From an uncultured Burkholderiales bacterium (GTDB lineage Bacteria > Pseudomonadota > Gammaproteobacteria > Burkholderiales > Burkholderiaceae_C), in NCBI GenBank assembly GCA_945952065.1, contig CAMFGY010000009.1, forward strand, positions 1 through 64,000: a stretch of 64,000 bases of DNA, written 5' to 3'. Under the pieces are notes generated by a model that was not told the DNA's origin, ran no database searches, and saw only the letters and a program-made list of their open reading frames with translations. A program made the position numbers and the translations under genes. This document shows, in pieces, positions 53,269-61,515 of this stretch (the stretch's first letter is position 1; each line of letters starts with the position of its first letter).

Positions 53269-55666
53269 TTTCCAAACGCAGCTGCCACTGGGTGTAGCTC
53301 GGGCCGCTGCTGGTTTTGCTGATCAGGCTGTCGCTGGTGAGGGTTTGGCTGCCATTGCTGTAGTCCAGCGGGGCGAGGTTGCTGGCCGAGAGGCGCAGTG
53401 AAATGTCGCGGTCAATATTCCACAGGGCAAACGCGTCCAGCACCACCTTGCGGCTGGTGCTGGCCTCGGTCTCCAGGCTCTGCTGCACGGTGTTGGCCGG
53501 CGTCCAGTTGACGCTAGCGCCCAGGCTCAGCGGCAGGCTGCGCAGGCGATAGTCGGCACCCAGGTTGGCGGTGCCTCGGGGTTGTTGATCGAGCCGGTTG
53601 TTAGGCCCGGGAATGCCGTCCACCGAGGACTTGAACAGGCTCAGATTGCTGCGCACCTGCACCGGCCAGGCTTCGTCAATGAACTCATCGAGCCGGAACT
53701 TGGCTTCCAGCTCCACGCCGTAGGTCTTGGCATTGCCGATGTTTTGCGGCCGCGTCACATAGCGCGGCGTGCTGGCCCAGCCCACGGTTTCCAGCCGGGT
53801 TTGATTGCGGATCAAGTTGCTGATCTGCCGCGCAAACGCGCTCACACTCAGAATGCCGCCCTTGCTCAGGTAGTTCTCATAAGCCAGGTCGATGCCGGTG
53901 GCCAACTCGGGCAGCAAATTGGGGTTGCCGGCGCGGTCGGGGTGGTCATAGCTGTTGGGGCCGCAGAGCTGGCCGTCGGGGCAGGGGTAGAAGCTGTTGA
54001 TGGCCGGCTGGGCAATCAAGTCCTGCAAATTCGGCGAGCGGTAGCTGCGCGTCAGGCTGGCGCGGATCTGGTCGCGGCTTTTTTCATCAAACTTCCAAAC
54101 GCCATGCAAGAGCGGGGTCCAGACGCTGGAGCGGTTGCTCACCGTTTGGGCGCTGGACTGGCTGCGTGTGGCAATGGTCTCACCACGCAGACCGGCGTAG
54201 AAGGACCATTGCTTGCCCACACTCCATTCGTCTTGCACATAGGCGGCAAAGCGCTGGGTGCTGGCCGAGAGCTCATCGCCAAACTCCAGCTGGCCGCGGC
54301 AGGTGCTGCCGTTTTGCAAGCAGTCGCGGGTTTGCTCGCGCTGGTTGCCTTCGCCCTCCAGGCCGGCCACCAGGCTGTGTTCGTTCTCCAGCTGCTGCGA
54401 ATACTTGCCGTTGAGGCTCCAGTTTTTGTCGTGGCTGTTGCTGTGGTCTTGTTGGCTGCGAGTTGGGGCTGAGCCGGGGGCGTTCAGATACTCCTCGGTC
54501 CGCGTGTCGCTCAGTCCATGGGCCCGGCCCAGGCCGGCGCGCAGCTCGATGCGGCGGCTTTCGTCCAGGGTCTTGCTCCATTGGGCATTCAAGCGGGCCA
54601 TTTCAAAGCGGCTGTCGCTGTGGGTGTTGGAGCGATCGAAGACGTAGCTGCCGTCGCCCGGCTGTGCCGGTGTGCGGCTGAAGGTCTGGGCGTTGTCGCT
54701 GCTGCTGCGCGAGGCGTTCACAAACGGCATCAGGCTGAGGTTTTCGCCATCGCCTAACTTCCATTGCAAGCGGGCATTGAGGTTGAGGTTTTTGCGTGAG
54801 GCCTCGGTGCGGCCCAGGGTCAGCAAGCTGGATTCGGCCTGGGTTTGGAGATTGCGGGTCAGGCTCAGGCTGTGCAAATCATCCAGCGTATCGCCTTGCT
54901 GCGCATTGACGCTGAAGGTGTAGGCACCGCCGTGTTCATCGAGCTTGTCGCTGCGGCTCCAGCTGGCATTGGGGCGCAGCTGGCCACGCTCGGACGAGAC
55001 GCCCAGCTTGACATCATTGAGCCGCTTGGCCAGCGCCTCGCGCAGCACCACATTGATGGTGCCGGCCACGGCACGGGCTCCGTATTCGGCGGTGGGGGCG
55101 CGCATCACCTCGATGCGTTCGAGCTGCTCCGGTGGCAGCTGGTCCAGCGAGAAACCCGGCGGCATGCGCTCACCGTTGACCAAGATTTGTGTGTAGCCGC
55201 CGCCCATGCCGCGCATGCGCACGTCGCCGCCGCGACCCGGGCGGCCACCGGTGGTGACGCCGGGCAGGCGCTTGAGCACCTCGCCAACGCTGGCGTCGCC
55301 ATAGCGTTCAATTTCTTCGCGGCCGATGACGATCTTGGATGCGGTGGCGGCCCGCCGCGCCGCTTCATCGCTGGCCTTGCCGCTGAGTTCCACGCGTTCA
55401 AGTTGCGCGGGCTGCTCCTCGGCCTTTTTGGCGGGCGTTGGGGCTTTGCTGGCGCGGCTGGGCGCGGCGGCGCTGGCGGCTGCGGCGGGGCTGGCCGGTG
55501 GGGTGTTCGGGGTGCCGGGCGAGTCGGCGTTGCTTTGCGCCTGCACAGCGCCGGCCGCCAGCAAGGGCAGCAGTGCTGCGATGCTGCGCGTCAGCGTCAG
55601 TTTGCGTGTCGGCGCTTGGCGCTTGTTTTGGGTTCTGGGAAAGCAGGGGAGACTAAATTCAAGCAT
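53258..55666 (-). CDS. TonB-dependent outer-membrane receptor
   Basis: 802 residues. Signal peptide near 25-44 (SIAALLPLLAAGAVQAQ), an Ala/Pro/Ser/Thr-rich linker, a plug domain with ASKIVIGREEIERYGDASVG, GRGGDVRMRGMGGGYTQIL and the RAPTAEYGARAVAGTINVVL region, then a 22-strand barrel ending in SYTQWQLRLEIKL with the aromatic-rich C-terminal strand. The plug resembles ferrienterochelin-type receptors. A cysteine pair (CLQNGSTCRG) sits in an outer loop. No TonB, ABC importer or regulator is adjacent, so the ligand (iron chelate, sugar or other) cannot be named. Confidence 0.85.
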   Translation of the reverse strand: MLEFSLPCFPRTQNKRQAPTRKLTLTRSIAALLPLLAAGAVQAQSNADSPGTPNTPPASPAAAASAAAPSRASKAPTPAKKAEEQPAQLERVELSGKASDEAARRAATASKIVIGREEIERYGDASVGEVLKRLPGVTTGGRPGRGGDVRMRGMGGGYTQILVNGERMPPGFSLDQLPPEQLERIEVMRAPTAEYGARAVAGTINVVLREALAKRLNDVKLGVSSERGQLRPNASWSRSDKLDEHGGAYTFSVNAQQGDTLDDLHSLSLTRNLQTQAESSLLTLGRTEASRKNLNLNARLQWKLGDGENLSLMPFVNASRSSSDNAQTFSRTPAQPGDGSYVFDRSNTHSDSRFEMARLNAQWSKTLDESRRIELRAGLGRAHGLSDTRTEEYLNAPGSAPTRSQQDHSNSHDKNWSLNGKYSQQLENEHSLVAGLEGEGNQREQTRDCLQNGSTCRGQLEFGDELSASTQRFAAYVQDEWSVGKQWSFYAGLRGETIATRSQSSAQTVSNRSSVWTPLLHGVWKFDEKSRDQIRASLTRSYRSPNLQDLIAQPAINSFYPCPDGQLCGPNSYDHPDRAGNPNLLPELATGIDLAYENYLSKGGILSVSAFARQISNLIRNQTRLETVGWASTPRYVTRPQNIGNAKTYGVELEAKFRLDEFIDEAWPVQVRSNLSLFKSSVDGIPGPNNRLDQQPRGTANLGADYRLRSLPLSLGASVNWTPANTVQQSLETEASTSRKVVLDAFALWNIDRDISLRLSASNLAPLDYSNGSQTLTSDSLISKTSSGPSYTQWQLRLEIKL

Positions 55667-55806
55667 GAGTCAGGTTCGATGCGGGCTTGGGGCTGACAGA
55701 GCCTGCGGCGGCGAAACTCTCTATGCCTTTGATGGGTCCAGGGGGTGGCGACGCAAGTGGCTTTTGCTCTGAACCGCAAGCGGCTTCATGAGCGCGGTTG
55801 TTGCCC

Positions 55807-55852
55807 TTTTTTTCGCGCCGGGCGAGAGCATCGCATGCTCCGCGCGAAAAAA
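55807..55852. repeat. Inverted repeat with T-run outside left and A-run outside right
   Basis: TTTTTTTCGCGC (55807-55818) mirrors GCGCGAAAAAA (55842-55852), enclosing a GAGCAT-cgc-ATGCTC palindrome (55826-55840). On both strands the T-run comes before the stem, so it does not have the order of an intrinsic terminator. It lies in the gap upstream of the receptor gene and could be an operator. Confidence 0.45.
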
Positions 55853-55908
55853 TCGTGTGGGCGGCCTAGCTTTAACTATCTTTACCCGCGGCGGGGCAGC
55901 TTAGGCAC

Positions 55909-56250
55909 TCACTCCGGCGCAAAGAAATAGACCTCGTTGATCAGACCCTCGAGGCAGCGGTAAACCACCGCCACCTGCTTGGGCTGATCGCCACCGCGCC
56001 CATGCACCAGCTCATGGTCGATCACGGTTTGGCCCATGACGATGCGCTGGGCGACTTCGGCCTGCACCTGCGGCTGGGCAAACGGGCCTTTGCGATAGCT
56101 TTCCCGAAAGGCCTCGCGCCCCTGCAGGCTGGGGCTGTCGGCCGGCATGCGCCAGACCCGCACATCCTCGCTGTAGCAGGCCACAAAGGCCTCCAGGTCT
56201 TTGGCGTTGTAGGCCAGCAGCTGGGCCTGGGCAAGTTCGGCAGGGCTCAT
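55909..56250 (-). CDS. NTF2/SnoaL-like fold protein
   Basis: 113 residues from the ATG at 56250; a GTG four codons earlier is in frame. MSPAELAQAQLLAYNAKDLE followed by AFVACYSEDVRVWRMP is the typical entry helix and first strand of SnoaL-like/steroid delta-isomerase-type proteins, and VAVVYRCLEGLINEVYFF the last strands. Such small cone-shaped domains bind or isomerise small molecules; substrate not predictable. It is apparently a single gene transcribed toward the receptor gene, with a 240-base gap. Confidence 0.8.
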   Translation of the reverse strand: MSPAELAQAQLLAYNAKDLEAFVACYSEDVRVWRMPADSPSLQGREAFRESYRKGPFAQPQVQAEVAQRIVMGQTVIDHELVHGRGGDQPKQVAVVYRCLEGLINEVYFFAPE

Positions 56251-56333
56251 GGTTCTTCGCACTGAGGTTTTGGGGGCGCGGCGCAGTGTCGCATGCCAGG
56301 GGCTGCTTCATGGCGCCGCGCTGGGCTGCGGGG

Positions 56334-57479
56334 TCAGCCCCGTTTGGACTTGATCACCGCGCGGCTGGCTCGGGCGATGGACTTTCTTTGTGCCAGCGCC
56401 TCGCGCCAGTCCAGCGGCGTCATTTGCTCGCGCTGGGCTTCACGCTGCAGCTTGTGAAAGCTCTTCAGCCGCTGTGCATTCAGCCCCGCCTGCACCGCGC
56501 AACCCGGCTCGCCCTGGTGCGCGCAATTGCGAAAGCGGCAGGCCTGGGCCAGGCTTTGCACATCGTCAAAAGCGGCGCGCACCGTGGCCGCGTCGGCGTC
56601 CAGCTGCAAGCTGCGCAAGCCCGGGGTGTCGATGATGCAGGCGCCGCCGATGCAGCGCTGCAGGCTGCGCGCCGTGGTGGTGTGGCGGCCTCGGCTGTCG
56701 TCCAGCCGCACGTCGCCCACCTGCTGTTGCGCGGATGCGCTGAGGGTGTTGCACAAGGTGGACTTGCCGGCGCCGCTCGATCCCAGCATCACCACGGTTT
56801 GCCCCAGGCCCAGCCAGGGGGCCAGGGCCTCGCGGCTGCCTGGGGCGGTGCCGTCGAGCGCCAAGACCTCCAACACCGCAGCCGGGGAGCCGGCCAAATG
56901 GGCGCGCACCTGCGCCATGCGCGCGCCCACATCCGGGCATTGATCGGCCTTGCTCAAGACCACCAGGGCTGGCACGCCGGCTGCATGGGCCAGCACCAGA
57001 TAGCGGTCCAGCCGGGCCAGCTTGAAGTCATGGTCCAGGCCCATCAGCAACAGGGCCAGGTCCACATTGCTGACCAAGGCTTGGCGGCGGCCTTCGGGGT
57101 CGCGCCGACTCAAGCTGTTGAGCGGGGCCGCGCGCGCGTGCACCCAGATCTCGCCCAGGGCATTGCGCCGCGCCAAGACCCAGTCGCCCACGGCCAGGCT
57201 TTCGCCTTGGGCGGCCAGGCTTTGTTGGAGTGCGGGCAAGAGCCGGGCCGGGCTGGCGCTTGGGCTGTCGCAGTTTTGCAAGCCCAGGCGGTCGCGGTGC
57301 AGTTCGGTGACGCGCCAGAGCTGGGCTTGGTCGCGCCAGTCCAGCGTACTCAGGCTGGGCCACATGGCGCTGGGGTTCAGGCCCAGGGCGCGAAAGGCGT
57401 GCAGGGATTCAGGGTTGGGGATTGGGTTTGGGCTTTCCTGGGTTTGAGGGTGAGTCGAGGTCTTGGGGCGATTGAACAT
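56334..57479 (-). CDS. rsgA: Small ribosomal subunit biogenesis GTPase RsgA
   Basis: 381 residues from the ATG at 57479; a longer frame to 57647 has no family match. An OB-fold part (about 75-135, AVGDWVLARR), then the circularly permuted GTPase order: G4 LSKADQCP, G1 GSSGAGKSTLCNTL, G2 GRHTTTARSL, G3 DTPGLRSL, and a C-terminal zinc domain with CRFRNCAHQGEPGCAV. It is needed for late 30S maturation. It has an unusual N-terminal stretch rich in Asn/Pro/Ser and an extended basic C-terminus (ASRAVIKSKRG). Confidence 0.93.
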   Translation of the reverse strand: MFNRPKTSTHPQTQESPNPIPNPESLHAFRALGLNPSAMWPSLSTLDWRDQAQLWRVTELHRDRLGLQNCDSPSASPARLLPALQQSLAAQGESLAVGDWVLARRNALGEIWVHARAAPLNSLSRRDPEGRRQALVSNVDLALLLMGLDHDFKLARLDRYLVLAHAAGVPALVVLSKADQCPDVGARMAQVRAHLAGSPAAVLEVLALDGTAPGSREALAPWLGLGQTVVMLGSSGAGKSTLCNTLSASAQQQVGDVRLDDSRGRHTTTARSLQRCIGGACIIDTPGLRSLQLDADAATVRAAFDDVQSLAQACRFRNCAHQGEPGCAVQAGLNAQRLKSFHKLQREAQREQMTPLDWREALAQRKSIARASRAVIKSKRG

Positions 57480-58193
57480 GGTGATGAAGCTGTCGCTTGT
57501 GCGTTTCCAGCACACCGCTGCTTTGCAAGCAATAGACGTGGGTGTGCCAAGCCGGCCGCGCGAAAAGGCGCAGTCGGGGCTGTGGGAGGAAAGTGCTGCG
57601 TCGGCCGCAGGTCTCGCAAAAGACCGCGGTGAAGCCTCATCAGGCAAGCCGCTTGGCGGGCTGATGCGCCGAGCTGTATCCGCTCAAACAGGGGGTCAGC
57701 AGGGACCCCGGTTCGGAGAGTCGATCAGCGGCGAGCGTCCGTCTGCAGGAGCTGGGCCGACGCGAAGTGGGCAAGATCATTTGCGTGCATGGGCGGCTCC
57801 TTATGGTTGGATGGTGGGATAGACAAAGCGCAGCGATGCCGACAGCGGCACCGCAAGAAGCCGCGCAGTGTGCCGAGTTGGGCCAGCCACTGTCAAGGCG
57901 CAGCGGGCCCTTCGGCATGCGCGCAACAAGGTGCGCGGTGAAAAACGACGCGACAAAAGCAAAGGGCCACCCCTTGCGGTTTGTGGCCCTGTTGACTTCC
58001 GGACACCATGCTCGCATGGCGACGGTATTCTTGGCGCTGGTGACGGGTTCCAGCACTCTGCCCAATCTGCAGCCGGTTGTTGTTGCCTCGAATGACCGCT
58101 ATTGTGCACAGCCTATGTGACGGCGATTTGACGAAAAGCAAAGGAATTGCAGTGCTTTTCTCGCCCGCCTAACGGGCGATCGCGCCGGGGCCT
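57480..58193. other. Gap between rsgA and the subtilisin gene
   Basis: About 710 bases with no frame that looks coding by family match, start signal or composition. The one notable element is GGGCCAC (57964-57970) paired with GTGGCCC (57983-57989). On the minus strand this stem is followed by TTTGCTTTTG, terminator-like, so a short leftward transcript could end there. Nothing else is recognised. Confidence 0.4.
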
Positions 58194-60077
58194 TCACACC
58201 TGTGCCAAGGCTTCTTGCTTGCGTGGGCGACGCAGCAGCACAGCGGCCAAGCCCAGGCCGGCCACCCACCAGGGCGAGGCCGCGCCGCCGCCCTTGCCGC
58301 CGGAGGATGGCTCCGGAGTAGGCGTTGGTGTTGGCGTCGGTGTGGGAGTTGGGGTGGGGGTTGGTTCAGGCGTCGGCGCCGGCGGCGTGAAGGCGGTGCT
58401 GCCTTGCAGCTTGCCGCAGGCTTTCAGCGCATCGCTTTCCACCACCACGGCCGTGCGCTTGGGGGCGGTGTAGCTGCTCGGCGCGGCGGCGTACTTCATG
58501 GCCTCCTCGGCATCCAGCAGGCCGGCGCCGCAGGTTTCGGTGGTGCAGGTGCAGCGGCTCTTGTTGACGGCGGTGCAATAGCCCAGGGCCGGGGCCAGCA
58601 CATGGGGGCGGGCGCTGGCTTTCAGGCCGGCTTCGATTTGATCGAGCGTCAGCGCGGGGTTCAGGCCCCACATCAGCGCGGCGGTGCCGGCCACTTGCGG
58701 TGCGGCAAAGCTGCTGCCGCTGACGGCGGCGTGGTAGGTCGCAGGCGTTGTGCTCTGGTTGGGCTTGTAGGTGGACACGATGCCGGTGTCGGCCAAGGTG
58801 GCGTCGCAATTGGCGCCATTGTCTTGGTCACCGCCCGGGGCAGCCAGGGCCACTTGCTTGCCGAAGTTGGCGTAGATGGCCTTGAAGCCTTGCTTGTTCA
58901 CCGCAGTCACGCCCAGCACGCCGGCGCAATTGGCCGGGCGGCCCACCGCACCGCGCAAATTGCCGGCGGCGGCAACGATCAAGACATTCTTGGCGCGCAG
59001 TTCTTGGATGGTGTCGGTGTAGAGCTTGGCGGCAGCGGCCACGTCTTTGTCGGGGTCGGCCACATCACAAGAGGTCAGGCCGGCATAGCCAATCACCAGC
59101 ACCTTGGCGGGGTTGGCATTGTCCGGCACGCCCTTGACGCTCAGGCCTGCGGCCCAGCGCATGCCGTCCACCATGTCCGACACGGCGGCGCCGCATTTGC
59201 CCGACACCCGCACCGGCATCACCCGGGCGTTCCAGTTGATGGCGGCCACGCCTTTGCCGTCGTTGGTGGCGGCGCCAATCTGGCCGGCGATCAAGGTGCC
59301 GTGCCAGCTGTTCGTGGGGTTGACCACGCAGCCGTCCCACAGGGCTTTGTTGGCATCGAACTCGGCCTGGGTCAAGGCGTCGCCCGGGTCCACGGTGTTG
59401 GCGCCGCGGCCCACGCCGTTGTTGGCGTATTCAATTTTGCTGACGAAGTTGTAGCCCGGCACCAGCTTGCCGGGCGGCAATTCGGGGTGGTCCACCAAGC
59501 CGGAGTCCAGCACCGCCACGATGGGCGAGCCATTGCCCACGCCGGCATCCCAGGCCTTGGTGAAGTTGGCCACTGCCGGGCTGCTCTTGGCGTTGTAGTC
59601 GTCCAGCCACCACTGCGCGCTCTTGGCATCGCTGGCGCGGAACAGGCTGTCATTGGGCACAGCGGCGCGCTGCTCGCGGCCATTGACGGTGACAAAAGCC
59701 ACCCGTGCATCGGCGCGCAGGCGCTCGGCCAGCGCCTTGGCTTGCTCGCGCGGCATGGCGGCTTGCGTTCCTTCCAGCAGGTGCCAGCCATTGCCCAGGC
59801 TGCGGCTGTAGTGCAGGGGCAGCTTCAGTTCGCGCAGCAGGCTTTGAATTTGGGCCTCGGGCGCCCGCGCTGCTTCGTGCAATTGCAGCAGCAGGCTTTG
59901 GCTCGGGGTTTGCAGCGCTTGCGCCTTGGGCAGGCTGGCGCTGGTCGCTTCGGTCTTGGCTGCGGCGGGCGAGAGCAGCGCGCTCAGGCTCAGCAGCGCC
60001 AGGCCGGCGGCGGCAGAGGAAAGCCGGCGCGTCCAGGGGCTGCTCAGGGAAGGGCTTGGGGTGTGTGAGGTCTTCAT
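58194..60077 (-). CDS. Exported S8 subtilisin-like protease with GlyGly-CTERM-like tail
   Basis: About 627 residues from the ATG at 60077 (an ATG at 60101 is in frame). Signal peptide near 17-41, a propeptide-like part (about 55-125), then the subtilase domain with the triad Asp in AVLDSGLVDHPEL, His in NSWHGTLIAGQIG and Ser in AVSGSSFAAPQVAGTAAL. Paired cysteines occur in CTAVNKSRCTCTTETC. A Pro-Thr repeat linker (PTPTPT...) leads to SSGGKGGGAASPWWVAGLGL and a basic RRPRK, the layout of GlyGly-CTERM anchors. GlyGly-CTERM proteins are known to depend on type II secretion and rhombosortase. gspF/gspE lie divergently next to it. Confidence 0.85.
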   Translation of the reverse strand: MKTSHTPSPSLSSPWTRRLSSAAAGLALLSLSALLSPAAAKTEATSASLPKAQALQTPSQSLLLQLHEAARAPEAQIQSLLRELKLPLHYSRSLGNGWHLLEGTQAAMPREQAKALAERLRADARVAFVTVNGREQRAAVPNDSLFRASDAKSAQWWLDDYNAKSSPAVANFTKAWDAGVGNGSPIVAVLDSGLVDHPELPPGKLVPGYNFVSKIEYANNGVGRGANTVDPGDALTQAEFDANKALWDGCVVNPTNSWHGTLIAGQIGAATNDGKGVAAINWNARVMPVRVSGKCGAAVSDMVDGMRWAAGLSVKGVPDNANPAKVLVIGYAGLTSCDVADPDKDVAAAAKLYTDTIQELRAKNVLIVAAAGNLRGAVGRPANCAGVLGVTAVNKQGFKAIYANFGKQVALAAPGGDQDNGANCDATLADTGIVSTYKPNQSTTPATYHAAVSGSSFAAPQVAGTAALMWGLNPALTLDQIEAGLKASARPHVLAPALGYCTAVNKSRCTCTTETCGAGLLDAEEAMKYAAAPSSYTAPKRTAVVVESDALKACGKLQGSTAFTPPAPTPEPTPTPTPTPTPTPTPTPEPSSGGKGGGAASPWWVAGLGLAAVLLRRPRKQEALAQV

Positions 60078-60107
60078 CCGCCCAAGGTAGCGCCGGCGCA
60101 TGAAGCG

Positions 60108-60210
60108 CCTGTGACAAAGCCCGGGCCCATGGCTCCAATGGCTCAGCCGGGCCCATGAATGAGCGGCTAAGACCTGTCACAAAACTGACTTTCATGGCGC
60201 AGTCACAGGG
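60108..60210. promoter_or_regulatory. Divergent control region with CCTGTSAC repeats, Pho-box-like
   Basis: CCTGTGACAAA (60108-60118), CCTGTCACAAA (60173-60183) and, inverted, AGTCACAGGG (60201-60210) are related motifs. CTGTCACAAAACTGACTT at 60174-60191 fits the 7-4-7 pattern of a PhoB box in 11 of 14 positions. CCGGGCCCATG is also repeated directly (60121-60131 and 60147-60157). The region separates the protease from gspF. Confidence 0.4.
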
Positions 60211-60297
60211 CTTTCTTAAGCTGACGCGGCTTCATAGCTCCTTTGGCTCATCGTGGGTCGCTGGGGCTGCTCTGCTTCGATTCGTTTTCCCAAGCCC

Positions 60298-61515
60298 ATG
60301 CCCCAGTATTTGGTCAGTTATCTCGACGCCGCCCGCCGCCCGGCGCAGGCCCAGGTGGAGGCGGTGGACGCCCAAGCCGTGGCTGCTGCGCTGCGCGTGG
60401 CGCCGTCGGCGCTGATCTCGGTGCATCCGCTCTTGCCGGCGGGTGGGGCGGGCGCGAGTGAGATCCAGCAAGCCCGCTCAGCGCAGCGCTTTCCCTTGCG
60501 CCAGTTTGCGCAGCAGCTTTCGGTGTTGCTGAAGGCGGGCATTCCCTTGCTGGAAGCGCTGGTGACCCTGAAGCAAAAAGAAGAGCAGGAGCAGGGCAGC
60601 GGCGTGACCGAGGCCTTGGACGGCGTGATCGCGCGCATCCAAATGGGCGAGTCGTTTTCCACCGCGCTGCGCAGCCAGCCGCAGGCTTTTGATGGGCTGT
60701 TCATTGCGGTGGTGGAGTCCAGCGAACGCAGCGGCCAGATGGACCGCGCGCTGGCCGAGCAGGCCGAGTATCTGGCCTGGACCGAGCAGCTGCGCAGCAA
60801 GCTGGTGGCGGCGGCCATCTACCCCGCCACCTTGATTGCGGCGGGCATGGCGGTGGTGGTGTTTTTGTTGGTGTTTGTGGTGCCGCGCTTTGCGGGCTTG
60901 CTCGAAGGCGTGGGGGGCGACCTGCCCTGGGCGTCCAAGATGTTGATCGCCGTGGGGCAGTTCAGCGGCGAGCACCCTTGGGCGGTGATGAGCCTGGGTG
61001 TAGCGCTCTTGCTGGGGCCGCTGCTGGCCTGGCAGCGCGGTTTGCGGCAGGCGGTCTTGTCGCGCCTGTGGCGCTTGCCGGTGTTGGGGGCCAAGCTGCA
61101 TTTGCTGGCGCTGGCCCAGTTTTATCGCAGCGTGGCCATGCTCTTGATGGCCGGCGTGCCGGTGGTGCCGGCCTTGCAAACCGCGCGCGGCGTGATTGCG
61201 GCGCATCTGCGCCCGCAGCTGGACCGCTGCATCGAGGGCGTGCGCACCGGCGAGCGCCTGTCGCAGACGCTGGAGCGCGAGGGCCTGGGCACGCCGGTCT
61301 CGCTGCGCATGTTGCGCGTGGGCGAGCGCAGCGGCGAGATGGGCCCGATGCTGGCCCAGGCAGCGGCTTTTTATGACGAGGAGCTGACCCGCTTGAGCGA
61401 GCTGGTCACGCGGCTCATCAACCCGGTCTTGATGCTTTTGATGGGCTTGGTCATTGGCACCGTGGTGGTGCTGATGTATCTGCCGATTTTTCAACTGGTG
61501 GAGCAGGTCCATTGA
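60298..61515 (+). CDS. gspF: Type II secretion/type IV pilus-type inner-membrane protein GspF
   Basis: 405 residues from the ATG at 60298. Two T2SS_F repeats (about 70-190 and 275-395): FAQQLSVLLKAGIPLLEALVTL with SGQMDRALAEQAEYL, and FYRSVAMLLMAGVPVVPALQ with VGERSGEMGPMLAQAA. Three membrane segments lie near 172-195, 225-245 and 375-400, the last ending LMGLVIGTVVVLMYLPIFQL. It forms the inner-membrane platform together with GspE. The stop overlaps the TTG start of gspE. Confidence 0.9.
   Translation: MPQYLVSYLDAARRPAQAQVEAVDAQAVAAALRVAPSALISVHPLLPAGGAGASEIQQARSAQRFPLRQFAQQLSVLLKAGIPLLEALVTLKQKEEQEQGSGVTEALDGVIARIQMGESFSTALRSQPQAFDGLFIAVVESSERSGQMDRALAEQAEYLAWTEQLRSKLVAAAIYPATLIAAGMAVVVFLLVFVVPRFAGLLEGVGGDLPWASKMLIAVGQFSGEHPWAVMSLGVALLLGPLLAWQRGLRQAVLSRLWRLPVLGAKLHLLALAQFYRSVAMLLMAGVPVVPALQTARGVIAAHLRPQLDRCIEGVRTGERLSQTLEREGLGTPVSLRMLRVGERSGEMGPMLAQAAAFYDEELTRLSELVTRLINPVLMLLMGLVIGTVVVLMYLPIFQLVEQVH

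Noticed and set aside
55807-55852. Palindrome with T and A runs considered as a terminator
   Set aside because: On both strands the T-run precedes the stem, the wrong order for intrinsic termination; kept only as an inverted repeat.
57640-58120. Open frames on both strands in the rsgA-protease gap
   Set aside because: Mutually overlapping, irregular composition, no start signals, no family similarity.
58320-58380. Short tandem repeat (GTTGGTGTTGGCGTC-like) considered as a repeat array
   Set aside because: It encodes the Pro-Thr linker of the subtilisin gene on the minus strand and is explained by the coding sequence.
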